Shown: in pieces, positions 1-9,285 of the stretch
Layout of the letters: the number at the start of each line of letters is the position of its first letter
How positions within the stretch are numbered: position 1 is the stretch's first letter
Assembly: GCF_000373265.1 (NCBI RefSeq)
Contig: NZ_KB890762.1
Location: forward strand, 1,002,833-1,066,832
Direction: 5' to 3'
Source: Pontibacter roseus DSM 17521
GTDB taxonomy: Bacteria > Bacteroidota > Bacteroidia > Cytophagales > Hymenobacteraceae
DNA length: 64,000 nucleotides
The notes under the pieces: model-generated
Told to the model about the DNA's origin: nothing
Database searches by the model: none
What the model saw: only the letters and a program-made list of their open reading frames with translations
Made by a program: the position numbers and the translations under genes

Positions 1-2
1 GG

Positions 3-767
3 ACTTCGGCTGGCTTGTACGGCGACAAGAAAGCACGCATGAGCCGTGGCAGAGCGCTGATGCTGTTGCTGGCTGCACTGGTGGCGTTCTATTACGGCAT
101 CTATTTACCATTGCAATTGACCAGCCTGCGCTTTGATACCACAGCCTATACCTATGCGTTAACACTTGCTTTGCTGCTTCCCGGGATATTGGTATTCGGA
201 ATCACTCCCCTACTGAAGCGATGGGACTTTTTCTGTGAGGAAATAGCCTTGCCGGTAGACCAGGCGGTGCTGCGTCTCATCGAAATGCTGACCAGCATAC
301 CCCGGTTGATTCTGATACTTGTACTGGCATCTTTTGCGCCGCCTTCCCTCCTGCTACTCTCGCTCCTGCTCATATTCACCTTCTGGACAGGTATAGCCCG
401 ACTGGCCCGAGCCGAGACACTGCGCATCCGGGAGCTGCCTTACTTTGAGGCGGCTACTGGTATCGGGGCTACACAGGCCCAACTCATATATAGGCATGCG
501 CTGCCCAACATGCTGGCCCCTATTCTGGTGTCCTCTGTGTTTGGCCTAGCCAGCCTGATGTTGCTGGAGTCCACGCTCTCTTTTCTGAACATAGGCGTCT
601 CTACGGATTTGGCAAGTTGGGGCAGGATGATTTCAGGTATACGCTCCAATACCTCCGCCTGGTGGCTGGTAGCCTTTCCCGGAGCCTTGCTTTCCCTTAC
701 GGTGCTCGGACTCCAGACCCTTAGCCATTATTTCCTGAAATCCTCCAGAGGAAACACCCGGCTATAA
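3..767 (+). CDS. ABC transporter permease, dipeptide/oligopeptide type (3' part)
   Basis: Inner-membrane permease of the DppC/OppC type (binding-protein-dependent transport family), which would form the translocation channel of a peptide or nickel importer. The reading frame is open to the left edge of the window, so the true start lies outside; a TTG at 15 is the first in-window candidate but probably internal. Five or more hydrophobic segments are visible, and the cytoplasmic EAA loop that contacts the ATPase is clear near residues 145-165 (EAATGIGATQAQLIYRHALPN region, with the conserved G and following P). The C-terminal part carries the family pattern ESTLSFLNIG followed by WGRMI. The partner permease and ATPase are not in the window. 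Family assignment is secure; substrate is unknown. Confidence 0.85.
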   Translation, partial: TSAGLYGDKKARMSRGRALMLLLAALVAFYYGIYLPLQLTSLRFDTTAYTYALTLALLLPGILVFGITPLLKRWDFFCEEIALPVDQAVLRLIEMLTSIPRLILILVLASFAPPSLLLLSLLLIFTFWTGIARLARAETLRIRELPYFEAATGIGATQAQLIYRHALPNMLAPILVSSVFGLASLMLLESTLSFLNIGVSTDLASWGRMISGIRSNTSAWWLVAFPGALLSLTVLGLQTLSHYFLKSSRGNTRL

Positions 768-995
768 CTGTTACTTTTTTCTAGCTTGTTCGCTTCTAGC
801 ACAAGAACCAAAGCGCAGTTTTCTAACGAAAATATAACATATAAGGAATAAACGATATACTTACGCCAGCCATGCAGGTATTTTTCTGGCGAGATAACCC
901 GATTTATAGATGTTACTTTTTCTAAAAAACATTCCTCTTTTGTGATAAGGCTACTCTGTATTATTGTCCTATACAAACCCTTAACCCTACGTCAC

Positions 996-1259
996 ATGAA
1001 CATCTATGGAAACCCTGCAGCAAAAACCAACTTCGAGAGTGGTAGCTGCCCTCTAGTGACTACCTATTCTGCTTCGTCCTGGCAATCTTATGTGGAGGAG
1101 GAAGCAGTAGAGTACTCTACCATTGATGGGGAGGTAATAACGTCAATGGCCGGAACGAGCGCCTTGCAAAAGGGAGCTGGCATTTTGATTGGAGATTATT
1201 TTGTGGGCATCTCGGAAAGCCTGCAGGGTTTCACGAACAGGCCCTTCTTAAGGTATTAA
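996..1259 (+). CDS. small hypothetical protein
   Basis: An 87-residue reading frame beginning MNIYGNPAAK; an upstream in-frame start at 942 would add 18 residues but reads like untranslated sequence. I do not recognise the family. The protein is polar with one cysteine and no signal peptide or membrane segment. It stands alone between the permease and a strong terminator just downstream at 1336-1357, which supports real transcription. Whether it is translated is uncertain. Confidence 0.45.
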   Translation: MNIYGNPAAKTNFESGSCPLVTTYSASSWQSYVEEEAVEYSTIDGEVITSMAGTSALQKGAGILIGDYFVGISESLQGFTNRPFLRY

Positions 1260-1335
1260 ATGGAAATGGATTACCCTTGTAAAAGGGTTAGAAGATATTA
1301 AAAATGTTGGTTGTTTGTGTTTAGATTGACAAGTC

Positions 1336-1367
1336 GCCCTGTAGTTCGCTGCAGGGCATTTGTTTTT
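1336..1367 (+). terminator. intrinsic terminator after the 996-1259 gene
   Basis: A 9-bp stem (one G-U pair), arms 1336-1344 and 1349-1357, closed by a TTCG tetraloop and followed by a T-rich tract (ATTTGTTTTT). A weaker 6-bp hairpin lies at about 1273-1288. Confidence 0.8.
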
Positions 1368-1371
1368 AAAA

Positions 1372-1398
1372 GGGCGGATGCTATACCAGCATCCGCCC
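1372..1398 (-). terminator. terminator of the 1412-1672 gene (possibly bidirectional)
   Basis: Perfect 11-bp stem with arms 1372-1382 and 1388-1398. The loop is ATACC, so the top-strand hairpin tip contains the dispersed TATACC motif. On the minus strand the stem is followed by TTTTAAAAAC; on the plus strand by TCTCTGTTTT. Confidence 0.75.
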
Positions 1399-1411
1399 TC
1401 TCTGTTTTGAA

Positions 1412-1672
1412 TTATACCCAGCGCTTACGCTCGCTGAAATGATTGCAGCCGAACATAGCGCCCGTAATCATCTCAAATTGCCTTGGCTTCCTGTCTTCCG
1501 GCCCTTCATGCACCAGGGGCAGCACATAGGCTGGCTCCAGGGCATGCTGCCCGGTCAATTCGTCGCATACGCCAAAATCTTTGCTTTGCAGCTGTACTTT
1601 ATTGGGGTCTTGCTCCCAGTGTGTGCAATGATTGCAAGTAGCTTCCATAGTATTATAAGTTAGATTCAACAT
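1412..1672 (-). CDS. small Cys-rich protein, probable metal-binding
   Basis: An 86-residue protein with two starts possible: residue 1, or Met9 (ATG at 1648-1646), which leaves a 78-residue protein beginning MEATCNHC. Four cysteines are arranged as CxxC near the N-terminus, one in FGVCDE, and one in a C-terminal FGCNHF motif. This spacing suggests a small zinc- or iron-binding protein. Similar small proteins ending in a GCxHF motif occur in Bacteroidetes, but I cannot name a function. It is monocistronic with its own terminator. Confidence 0.6.
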   Translation of the reverse strand: MLNLTYNTMEATCNHCTHWEQDPNKVQLQSKDFGVCDELTGQHALEPAYVLPLVHEGPEDRKPRQFEMITGAMFGCNHFSERKRWV

Positions 1673-1789
1673 CAGTTTATAAGACTAATACTACTCTTTT
1701 ACCTGCCCGGGTTTCAGAATGCGTCTGTTGAGCAGCAATTTAGAATCTGACCAAATAAGCAGAATGCAATTCATTGTCTGAACTTCGGC

Positions 1790-3673
1790 CTACCAGCCAA
1801 TGCCGTAATCCTCGCCATGGTTGCTGGAGCCCCCCCAGAAGCTACCATGCTTCCAGTCGAAGAAGATGGCGTTGATGGGTCCGCTGGTGCGGTCACCGAA
1901 GCTCAAGGTATAGCCCATCTTCTTGAGTTCGTTGCGCACCGAATCCGGCGTGCTTTCATTCAGCAGGATATGCCCCGGCTTTGGTTTGCGGTCATCGGTC
2001 TTGGAGCCGCCCAGCGAGAGCCAGAGCTGGTTGGTGTTGAAATTGGCCGCTTCCGCCGCCTGTTGCACAGTCATGTCAAACTCGACTACGTTGAGGAAGA
2101 ACTGCAACAGGTTCTGGTCCTGCGTATCGCCGCCCTGCACCGCAAAGGAGAGGAAAGGCTTGCCGTCTTTCAAAGCCATGGAAGGCGTCAGAGTCACTCT
2201 TGGCCGTTTGCCAGGCTCCACCACGTTGAAGGGGTTCAGGGAAGGGTCGAGCACAAAACTCTGCATACGCTGGCTCATGCCGATGCCTGTGTTGCCTGCA
2301 ATGCAGGCGGGAAGCCAGCCGCCGCTCGGTGTAATAGACACCACCCAGCCTTCTTTGTCAGCGGCCTCCACGGTGGTGGTTCCCCGCCAGAGCCTGTCCT
2401 GGTACTCTTCCAGGGAGGAGCCGTTGCGCTGGTCGTGCGTAGGTGCGAAATTGCGGCGGGCCGTGTCGGGCTCGTAGCCACGTTGCTTCAACAGCTTCAG
2501 GTATGGGTTCTTCTTGCCTTCGAAAGGATAAGGGTCACCGGGACCGATGTTGGCGTCGTTTTTTTCAAAGTTGATGAGGCTGGCACGTTGCTTGGCGTAG
2601 GCCTTGCTGAGCAGCCCCTTCATGGGCTCCTGCGGCGCGAAGTAGGAATCGCCGTAGTAAAAATCGCGGTCGGCAAAGGAGAGGTTCATGGCTTGGTACA
2701 AGGTATGGATGTACCGGGCGCTGTTGTAGCCCATGCCTTTCAGGTCGAAGTTCTCCAGTATGTTGATCCCTTGCAACAGCACGGGTCCCTGCGTCCACTG
2801 CTGCAGCTTGTATACCTCTATGCCTTTGTAGTTCACCATCAGGGGCTCCTCTTCCAAGGGCTTCCACTTGGCCAGGTCCTGCATCGTAATCAGACCGCCC
2901 TGTTCTTTCGAGCCGCGCACAAACTCCTCGGCAATGTCACCTTTGTAGAAACGGTCATAGGCTGCCATAATCGCCTCTTTGCGGCTCTTGCCTTGTTTCA
3001 GGGCGGCTCGCTCGGCTTCCACGAGTTTGGTGAGCGTTTGCAGCAGGTCTTTCTGCACGAATATCTCACCGGCCACAGGCGCCTCTCTTTTCTCACCAGC
3101 ATGGGTCAGGAAAACCTTCTTGGAATAAGGCCACTGTTTGATGAGTTCCTTGTTCCTTTCGATGCTGTTGGCAGTTTGCGCTTCAATAGGATAGCCGGCC
3201 GCCATGTCCATGGCAGGGGCCAGCACCTGCTCCAGGCTCAGGGTGCCGTAGTTGGCCAGCATATGCATCAACCCTCCGGCGGTGCCTGGCGTGGTAGCCG
3301 CCAACGGACCGTTCTCTGGCGGGAAGTTGTAGCCTTTGCCCTTAAAGAATTTCGCCGTGGCTCCGGTGGGGGCTACCCCCATGGCGTTTATGGCGATGAC
3401 CTTCTTCGTCTTCGGGTTGTAAATCAGGGCCTGGGTCTCTCCTCCCCAACTTAGCACATCCCACATAGTGCAGGTAGCCGCGAGCATGGCGCAGGCCGCA
3501 TCCACGGCATTGCCCCCCTTCTGGAAAGTCATGGCACCGGCTGTGGCAGCCAAAGGCTTTCCTGTGATGGCCATCCAGCTTTTGCCGTGCAAAGCGGGTT
3601 TCTGGGTTTGCTGCGCCTGCAGCAGCAAGGGGAAAGCGCTCAGAACGAGCAGCAGGCTCAGGATTTTTTTCAT
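1790..3673 (-). CDS. ggt: gamma-glutamyltransferase family protein
   Basis: Ntn-hydrolase that would cleave the gamma-glutamyl bond of glutathione or related substrates in the periplasm. The 627-residue product begins with a signal peptide (MKKILSLLLVLSAFPLLLQA). The self-processing site is the Thr-rich motif at residues 432-434 (GTTTVEAADKEG), where the large chain ends and the catalytic small chain begins; downstream SITPSGG and GIGMSQRMQSF correspond to substrate-binding loops. Length agrees with the family (about 560-630). It is monocistronic and no clear terminator follows it. Family is certain; whether it is a true glutathione hydrolase or an acylase-like relative is not. Confidence 0.9.
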   Translation of the reverse strand: MKKILSLLLVLSAFPLLLQAQQTQKPALHGKSWMAITGKPLAATAGAMTFQKGGNAVDAACAMLAATCTMWDVLSWGGETQALIYNPKTKKVIAINAMGVAPTGATAKFFKGKGYNFPPENGPLAATTPGTAGGLMHMLANYGTLSLEQVLAPAMDMAAGYPIEAQTANSIERNKELIKQWPYSKKVFLTHAGEKREAPVAGEIFVQKDLLQTLTKLVEAERAALKQGKSRKEAIMAAYDRFYKGDIAEEFVRGSKEQGGLITMQDLAKWKPLEEEPLMVNYKGIEVYKLQQWTQGPVLLQGINILENFDLKGMGYNSARYIHTLYQAMNLSFADRDFYYGDSYFAPQEPMKGLLSKAYAKQRASLINFEKNDANIGPGDPYPFEGKKNPYLKLLKQRGYEPDTARRNFAPTHDQRNGSSLEEYQDRLWRGTTTVEAADKEGWVVSITPSGGWLPACIAGNTGIGMSQRMQSFVLDPSLNPFNVVEPGKRPRVTLTPSMALKDGKPFLSFAVQGGDTQDQNLLQFFLNVVEFDMTVQQAAEAANFNTNQLWLSLGGSKTDDRKPKPGHILLNESTPDSVRNELKKMGYTLSFGDRTSGPINAIFFDWKHGSFWGGSSNHGEDYGIGW

Positions 3674-4297
3674 ACCAGGTATAATCGCGTTATTTCAAGA
3701 TTCTAGTTAAAGGGTATGCCTTTGGCTGGCGTATAGTCAGGGCAATTATCAAAAATCACCAGGCGCCACAGCCGCATCAGTGGATAAACTGTCAACCGGT
3801 AAGAGCGTACCCCCTTTCTTTAAGCAGGTACGGCCGAGGCGCATCCTTGGCTATACCTGATGGAGCCGCACAAAGAGACCCGAAGCCCGCTCACCGATAC
3901 GGGTATACAGCTTAAAGGGAAAACCCTTATTATTCATAAACTTACCGGCGTTTAATCAGAGCAAGATAGGCGAGATTGGTTTAACTCCAAAAACAAAAAT
4001 ATCAGCCTTCCAAAATATGTAGGGCAGCAGTTATACCCAGTAGTCAGAATCACTTGCAGTCACGCTTACTGAATTGTGAAAAAGCACGTTTGTCTCCGTA
4101 GTCGTGTATACTTCAACCATGATTGGAAATCTAGAACTGGCTGAGATGGGCAGCACTGGAACCACAGCATACCTCAACAGTAGGGATGCACTGCTATACC
4201 CTAACCTTGGGGCTGCGGCTATACCTGATAACCGTTTGTTTTACTTATTTTTGCAGCGATTTCACTACATAATCCAAGGCTTATAAGCTCCTCGAAA
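3674..4297. other. 624-bp intergenic region rich in the GGTATA/TATACC motif
   Basis: No convincing gene: a 60-codon frame at 4104-4286 has no recognisable features and overlaps the promoter of the next gene. The stretch holds six copies of GGTATA/TATACC (near 3676, 3852, 3902, 4033, 4194 and 4220), about one per 100 bp, the densest cluster in the window. The end of the region contains a TAnnTTTG promoter element. Confidence 0.6.
4246..4253 (+). promoter_or_regulatory. -7 promoter element for the 4298 gene
   Basis: TATTTTTG matches the Bacteroidetes -7 consensus TAnnTTTG and lies 45 bp before the proposed start. A TTTG sits upstream but the spacing to it is shorter than usual. Confidence 0.5.
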
Positions 4298-4786
4298 TTG
4301 ACTTCCCGAATCAAAAACCAAATCAGAGCCATCGCCCTTTACCAACTAGTGGGTGGCATCCTCGGCATTGTGCTGACCGTTTGGGTCATGTTCAGCGGCG
4401 AAATGGTCGTGGACCAGCAGGCGCTGCGGCTGGGGATGCTAGCCGGCGGCCTATTCCTGTTTTCCATCCTCTGCGGCCGTATGCTGTTCCGGAACCCTAC
4501 CCGTGGCCTGCGGCTTTCGCTGGTCAACCAAGTGCTGCAGGTGCTGTATTTCGCATTCGGCTCCTACGGCTTCCAGTATGTGGCCGGCCTGCGGATTGGT
4601 GTTGGGGTGGATGTGTTAGAAAGCTGGACATTTAAATTCAGATTGGCCCTCTCCTCTTTCCATTTCAACTTCGGCACAGAGTCAGGACAGCAGTTCATCG
4701 GGCTCAACCTGGTGGCGCTCTTCCTCATCTTCTGGATAGAGCGGCTGCTGGAACAAGAGAAAGCAGGCAAGGTGCTCAGAAAGTAA
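4298..4786 (+). CDS. small integral membrane protein, unknown function
   Basis: A 162-residue protein with four hydrophobic segments (about residues 12-32, 44-62, 78-98 and 132-150) and a charged C-terminus (ERLLEQEKAGKVLRK). The start used is TTG, because no ATG occurs before the first membrane segment and the next Met would remove it. I do not recognise the family. It is monocistronic, with a promoter element upstream and a strong terminator downstream shared with the convergent efflux operon. Confidence 0.65.
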   Translation: MTSRIKNQIRAIALYQLVGGILGIVLTVWVMFSGEMVVDQQALRLGMLAGGLFLFSILCGRMLFRNPTRGLRLSLVNQVLQVLYFAFGSYGFQYVAGLRIGVGVDVLESWTFKFRLALSSFHFNFGTESGQQFIGLNLVALFLIFWIERLLEQEKAGKVLRK

Positions 4787-4808
4787 CCGCGTTCTCCATA
4801 CCTATAAA

Positions 4809-4839
4809 AAAAGCCCCGGCTGTAAAGGCCGGGGCTTTT
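4809..4839. terminator. bidirectional terminator between 4298 gene and RND operon
   Basis: Perfect 12-bp GC-rich stem (arms 4809-4820 and 4828-4839) flanked by A-run on the left and T-rich tract on the right, so it can serve both convergent transcripts. Confidence 0.9.
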
Positions 4840-4861
4840 CTTTTGTTGCGTTTAAATTTTA

Positions 4862-7800
4862 TCAGACATGCGGGTTGGTATAGGCTGGGTCGCCTCCCTC
4901 GTCTCCGCCAGAATTGTAGTTCCTGTTTCGGAGTTCGGCCAGCCCCTTTTTGCCATAGGCCAGTCGGGTGATGACCACGTACAGCACCGGCACCACAAAG
5001 ATGGCCAGGAATGTAGCGGCCAACATACCGCCAATCACCACCCAGCCAATGGTCTGGCGGGACACGGCACCGGCGCCGGACGAGAGCGCCAGCGGCACCA
5101 CGCCCAGAATGAAGGCCAGCGAGGTCATGATAATAGGCCGCAGACGCAGAATAACGGCTTCAATAGTCGCCTCTATCAAATCCATGCCCCGGTCCACCCG
5201 TTCCTTGGCGAACTCCACAATCAAAATGGCGTTCTTGGCAGCCAGACCTATCAGCGTAATCATACCTACCTGCGCATACACGTTGTTGTCCAGTTTAGGT
5301 AGTAGCGTCAGCGCCAATATAGCCCCGAACATGCCCAACGGGATAGCGAACAGAATCGAGAACGGCACCGACCAACTCTCATAAAGCGCTGCCAGCAGCA
5401 AGAGAACCAGCAGGATGGAAAGCGAGAAGATGTAAATCGTACTGCTTCCGGCTGCCAATTCTTCACGGCTCAGACCAGAGAACTCATAGCCATACCCAGC
5501 CGGCAGTACTTCCTGGGCCACTTCTTCGAGCGCCTGCAGGGCCTGGCCGCTACTATAGCCGGGAGCCGCACTACCGTTGATGTCCACGGAGCGGAACAGG
5601 TTGAAGTGCGAGATAACCGGCGCGTTCTCCACCACCTCCGAAGTGACCAGCGCACTCAGAGGCACCGACTCGCCTTGCCTGTTCATCACATAATACTGCC
5701 GCATGCTTTCAATGTCCATCCGGAAAGCGGTGTCCGCCTGAGCGACCACCCGGAAGTTGCGGCCGTAGCGCGTGAAGTCGTTGATGTAGCGGCTGCCCAT
5801 GTACGTAGACATGGTGGCATACACATCGGCGATGTTCACACCCAGGCGTTTCGCTTTTTCTCTGTCTACTGTCAGGTGGTATCCGGGTGTCTTGGCCGTA
5901 AAGAAGCTGTAGGCCATTGCGATTTCCGGGCGCTGGTTGGCCGCTGCCAGGAACTGCCCCATCACCCGCTCCAGGTCCTTCACATCGCCGGCACGCCGCT
6001 GCTGCAGCACGAAGCTGAAACCACCCGATGCACCCAGGCCAGGTATGGCAGGCGGTGCCACCAGAATCACGTTGGCCTCTTTGATACCAGCAATTTTCTG
6101 TTGCACCTCGGCCATCACCCCGTTCAGGTGCGAGGCTTCATCGGTTCGCTGGTCCCAAGGCTCCAGCTGCACGAAGAAGGTACCGCTATTCGACTTAAAG
6201 GAGAAGTTTATGGCGTTCAGACCGGCGATAGAGGTATAATTGCGTATGGCATCCACGCTTCCCAACTGCTCCCCTATTTGCGACAGGATAGCAGAAGTCC
6301 GGCTCATAGAAGCACCTTCCGGCAACTCCACTGACACGAACATCCGACCCTCATCCTCGGTAGGTATAAAGCCCGTCGGTTTAGTGGCAAACAGGCCAAA
6401 CGTGCCCACATAGAGGCACACCAGCAGGATGAGCACCAACGGCGTAGCCTTGATGCTCTTGCGGACGCCCACAGAGTAAGACTGCGTGGTGCGGGCAAAC
6501 CAGTTGTTAAACTTGTAGAAAAACTTGTTGATGCCTCGGGAGTCCTTGTTCACGTTCATCGGCTTGAGCATCAGCGTACAGAGCGCCGGCGTCAGCGTGA
6601 GGGCCACAAAGGCAGAAATAAGCACAGAAATAGCGATGGTGATGGCAAACTGCTGGTACAGTCGGCCTACTATACCGGGTATAAAGCCCACGGGTATGAA
6701 TACCGCCGCCAGAATCAGGGCGATGGCGATAACCGGCGCTGTGATGTCTTTCATCGCCTTTCGGGTAGCTTCCCTAGCCGAGAGCTTCTCGTGGTCAATG
6801 TAATGCTGCACCGCTTCCACCACCACAATGGCGTCGTCCACCACAATACCAATGGAAAGCACGAAACCAAACAGCGTGAGCGTGTTGATAGTGAAGCCCA
6901 GCGGGATGAAGAACACGAAGGTACCGATGATGGAAACAGGTATAGCCAGGATAGGCACCAGCGTCGCGCGCCAGCTCTGCAGGAACAGGAACACCACAAT
7001 GATTACCAGTATGAGCGCTTCTACCAGCGTCATCACCACCTCATTGATGGACACCTGCACCACCGACACCGTCTCAAACGAAACTATGTAGTCCACATCG
7101 GCCGGGAAAGATTGCTTCAAATCGTCAAGCGCCGCATAGATGCCTTCGGCCGTCTCCAGGGCGTTACTGCCCGGGGCCTGGTAAAGCAGCATCATGGTAG
7201 CCGGGTTGCCGTTTATCTTGGACTCCCGCCCATAGTCGAAGCGTCCGAACTCGATGCGGGCCACGTCGCGCAGGTATACGATAGAGCCATCGGCCGGATT
7301 GGTGCGCACGATGATGTCGCCAAACTGCTCCTGCGTCTGCAGGCGGCCCGTTACGGTAATGGGATACTGGAAAGCTTGCGTGCTGTACTGCGGCGCTCCG
7401 CCCACCGTACCGGCCGCCACCTGCAGGTTCTGCTCCTGTATGGCTGCCGTAATCTCGCTGGCGCCAATGTTATACTGCGCCAGCTTGTCGGGCTGCAGCC
7501 AGAGGCGCATACTGAAGTCCTGGCCAATGGAGGTGATGTCCCCCACCCCGCTCACGCGCATGAGCGCATCCTTCACATAGATGTTGGTGTAGTTGTCCAG
7601 GAACTGGATATCGTGTGTGCGTTTGGGCGAGTAGATGCCAATCACCATCATGATGCTCGGGTTTCGCTTCCGCACCGTCACGCCCAGTCGGCGCACCTCT
7701 TCCGGCAGCGTCGGCTGCGCGATGCTGGCGCGGTTCTGCACATCCAGGGTGGCAATGTCGATATCGGTGCCTACCTCAAAGGTCACCGACATGTTCATCT

Positions 7801-8062
7801 GCCCGGTACTGGTGTTGGTGGAGGTGATGTACGCCATACCAGGTGTACCGTTAATCTGTGTCTCCACCGGCGTGGCCACGGCCTGCTCTACGGTGAGCGC
7901 ATCGGAGCCGGTATAGTTAGCCGACACAGACACCGTTGGCGGCGATATGTCCGGGTACTGCGTGACCGGCAGGCTCATCATGGCCAGTAAGCCCACCAGC
8001 ACAATCACTATCGAGATGACGATGGAGGTGACGGGCCTTCTTATAAATACATCTGAAATCAT
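4862..8062 (-). CDS. RND efflux pump, inner-membrane permease (HAE1/AcrB family)
   Basis: Proton-driven drug or hydrophobe exporter of the inner membrane, the engine of a tripartite pump. The 1066-residue length and two-fold architecture (six membrane segments, a large periplasmic loop, repeated) match AcrB/MexB. The first membrane segment begins MISDVFIRRPVTSIVISIV, typical of the HAE1 group. The proton-relay pair of aspartates is present in GIVVDDAIVVVE in TM4. The C-terminus ends with a polar tail containing GGDEGGDP. It is the last gene of a tetR - TolC - adaptor - pump cluster, 37 bp after the adaptor. Substrate is not predictable from sequence. Confidence 0.95.
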   Translation of the reverse strand: MISDVFIRRPVTSIVISIVIVLVGLLAMMSLPVTQYPDISPPTVSVSANYTGSDALTVEQAVATPVETQINGTPGMAYITSTNTSTGQMNMSVTFEVGTDIDIATLDVQNRASIAQPTLPEEVRRLGVTVRKRNPSIMMVIGIYSPKRTHDIQFLDNYTNIYVKDALMRVSGVGDITSIGQDFSMRLWLQPDKLAQYNIGASEITAAIQEQNLQVAAGTVGGAPQYSTQAFQYPITVTGRLQTQEQFGDIIVRTNPADGSIVYLRDVARIEFGRFDYGRESKINGNPATMMLLYQAPGSNALETAEGIYAALDDLKQSFPADVDYIVSFETVSVVQVSINEVVMTLVEALILVIIVVFLFLQSWRATLVPILAIPVSIIGTFVFFIPLGFTINTLTLFGFVLSIGIVVDDAIVVVEAVQHYIDHEKLSAREATRKAMKDITAPVIAIALILAAVFIPVGFIPGIVGRLYQQFAITIAISVLISAFVALTLTPALCTLMLKPMNVNKDSRGINKFFYKFNNWFARTTQSYSVGVRKSIKATPLVLILLVCLYVGTFGLFATKPTGFIPTEDEGRMFVSVELPEGASMSRTSAILSQIGEQLGSVDAIRNYTSIAGLNAINFSFKSNSGTFFVQLEPWDQRTDEASHLNGVMAEVQQKIAGIKEANVILVAPPAIPGLGASGGFSFVLQQRRAGDVKDLERVMGQFLAAANQRPEIAMAYSFFTAKTPGYHLTVDREKAKRLGVNIADVYATMSTYMGSRYINDFTRYGRNFRVVAQADTAFRMDIESMRQYYVMNRQGESVPLSALVTSEVVENAPVISHFNLFRSVDINGSAAPGYSSGQALQALEEVAQEVLPAGYGYEFSGLSREELAAGSSTIYIFSLSILLVLLLLAALYESWSVPFSILFAIPLGMFGAILALTLLPKLDNNVYAQVGMITLIGLAAKNAILIVEFAKERVDRGMDLIEATIEAVILRLRPIIMTSLAFILGVVPLALSSGAGAVSRQTIGWVVIGGMLAATFLAIFVVPVLYVVITRLAYGKKGLAELRNRNYNSGGDEGGDPAYTNPHV

Positions 8063-8099
8063 GTTTCCTTGCTAAACTTCTGAAACTTGTACGAATTGA

Positions 8100-9248
8100 C
8101 TAGCGGGCGCCGCCTGCCGGTGGCGCTGCTCCCTGCTGCGGCGCGCCCACCTGTACTTTGGCTCCCTGGCGCAGGCGCTGTATGCCTTCCACCACTATCT
8201 GCTGTCCGTCTTTCAGGCCCTCCCGTATCACGATGTTGCCGTTCACGCGGGTTCCCAGCTCCACATTCTGCTGCACCGCCGAGTCGCCCTGTACCACATA
8301 CACATAGAACTCACCCAGCTGCTCGCTCACCGCTTTGAACGGAATCACCAACTGCTCGCCTATATCCTGGTTCAGCACCTGAAGGCTCACGGTCATACCA
8401 GGTATAAGCACTTCTTTTGGGTTGGGAAACTCTACCCGTACCGTCGTGGTGCCGGATTGCCGGCCAATGGCGCGGTCAATGGCCCGCAGCTTGCCGGTGT
8501 GTGGGTATACCTGCCCGTTGTTGAGCTGGATGGTGAAGAGCGAATCGGGCTGCTTGCCCTGCTGTAGGTTGCTGAAGCGGGTGAGTTCCTGCTCGTTTAT
8601 CACAATGTCCACGGCGATGGGGTCGCTGGAGGAGATGGTATTGAGCAGTGGCTGCCCCGGCGACACCTGCGCCCCCACGCGCACCTGCGAGATGCCGATG
8701 GTGCCGCTGAAAGGCGCGTTAATGACCGAATAGCCCAAATCGGTGGATACGCTCTGCACCTGCGCCTGCGCGGAGGCCACCTGCGCCCTGGCCGTCTGCA
8801 CCTCAGTACGTGCATAGTCTACCTGCTGCTTGGCAATGGCATCGCGCTCGGCCAGTGTCTCATAACGCTCCAGGTCTTTCTCGGCACGGGCCAGGTTGGC
8901 TTTAGCACTTTGCAGGTTGGCCTGCGCCTGCTGCAGCCCTGCGCGGTACTTGCTCTGGTCTATCTCATACATGCGCTGCCCCTTCTTCACGCGCTGCCCA
9001 TCCTGCACGTAAATGTTGGTGATGTAGCCCGACACCTGCGGACGTAGCTCCACTTCCTGCAACGGCACCACCGTGGCCGGGTAGGTGTCCTTGCCTGTCA
9101 CGCGCTCCTGTTTCACCTGGTAGGTATTGACCGGAACGGCCATGGCGGCTGGGTTCACCGGTTGCTGGGCCGCCTCGTTGCCGCCGCAGGACATCAGGAC
9201 GACCGGGCTCATCATGGCCGCAAAAAGCCACGTATATCTTTTCTTCAT
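8100..9248 (-). CDS. RND efflux periplasmic adaptor (membrane fusion protein)
   Basis: Adaptor that links the inner-membrane RND pump to the outer-membrane channel. The 382-residue product is a lipoprotein: signal sequence with lipobox cysteine at residue 21 (VVLMSC). It then shows the usual order: beta-barrel start, lipoyl half (PQVSGYITNIYVQDGQRVKKGQ), a coiled-coil hairpin rich in Ala/Gln (about residues 100-170), the second lipoyl half (INAPFSGTIGISQVRVGAQVSPGQ), and the membrane-proximal domain. The C-terminus is Pro/Ala/Gly-rich. It lies between the TolC-like gene and the pump gene, in one operon. Confidence 0.95.
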   Translation of the reverse strand: MKKRYTWLFAAMMSPVVLMSCGGNEAAQQPVNPAAMAVPVNTYQVKQERVTGKDTYPATVVPLQEVELRPQVSGYITNIYVQDGQRVKKGQRMYEIDQSKYRAGLQQAQANLQSAKANLARAEKDLERYETLAERDAIAKQQVDYARTEVQTARAQVASAQAQVQSVSTDLGYSVINAPFSGTIGISQVRVGAQVSPGQPLLNTISSSDPIAVDIVINEQELTRFSNLQQGKQPDSLFTIQLNNGQVYPHTGKLRAIDRAIGRQSGTTTVRVEFPNPKEVLIPGMTVSLQVLNQDIGEQLVIPFKAVSEQLGEFYVYVVQGDSAVQQNVELGTRVNGNIVIREGLKDGQQIVVEGIQRLRQGAKVQVGAPQQGAAPPAGGAR

Positions 9249-9285
9249 GCTCTTGTTTCTCTGAATTTATGGGTAGTTAGCTCTT

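Noticed and set aside
1817-3454. 545-codon ORF antisense to ggt
   Set aside because: Complement of a clear gamma-glutamyltransferase; the translation has no recognisable motif and is a by-product of GC-rich codon use.
4104-4286. 60-codon ORF before the 4298 gene
   Set aside because: Overlaps the promoter, has no domain-like features and contains chance motif copies.
6791-7990. 399-codon ORF antisense to the RND pump
   Set aside because: His/Arg-rich shadow of the pump gene with no domain or start signal.
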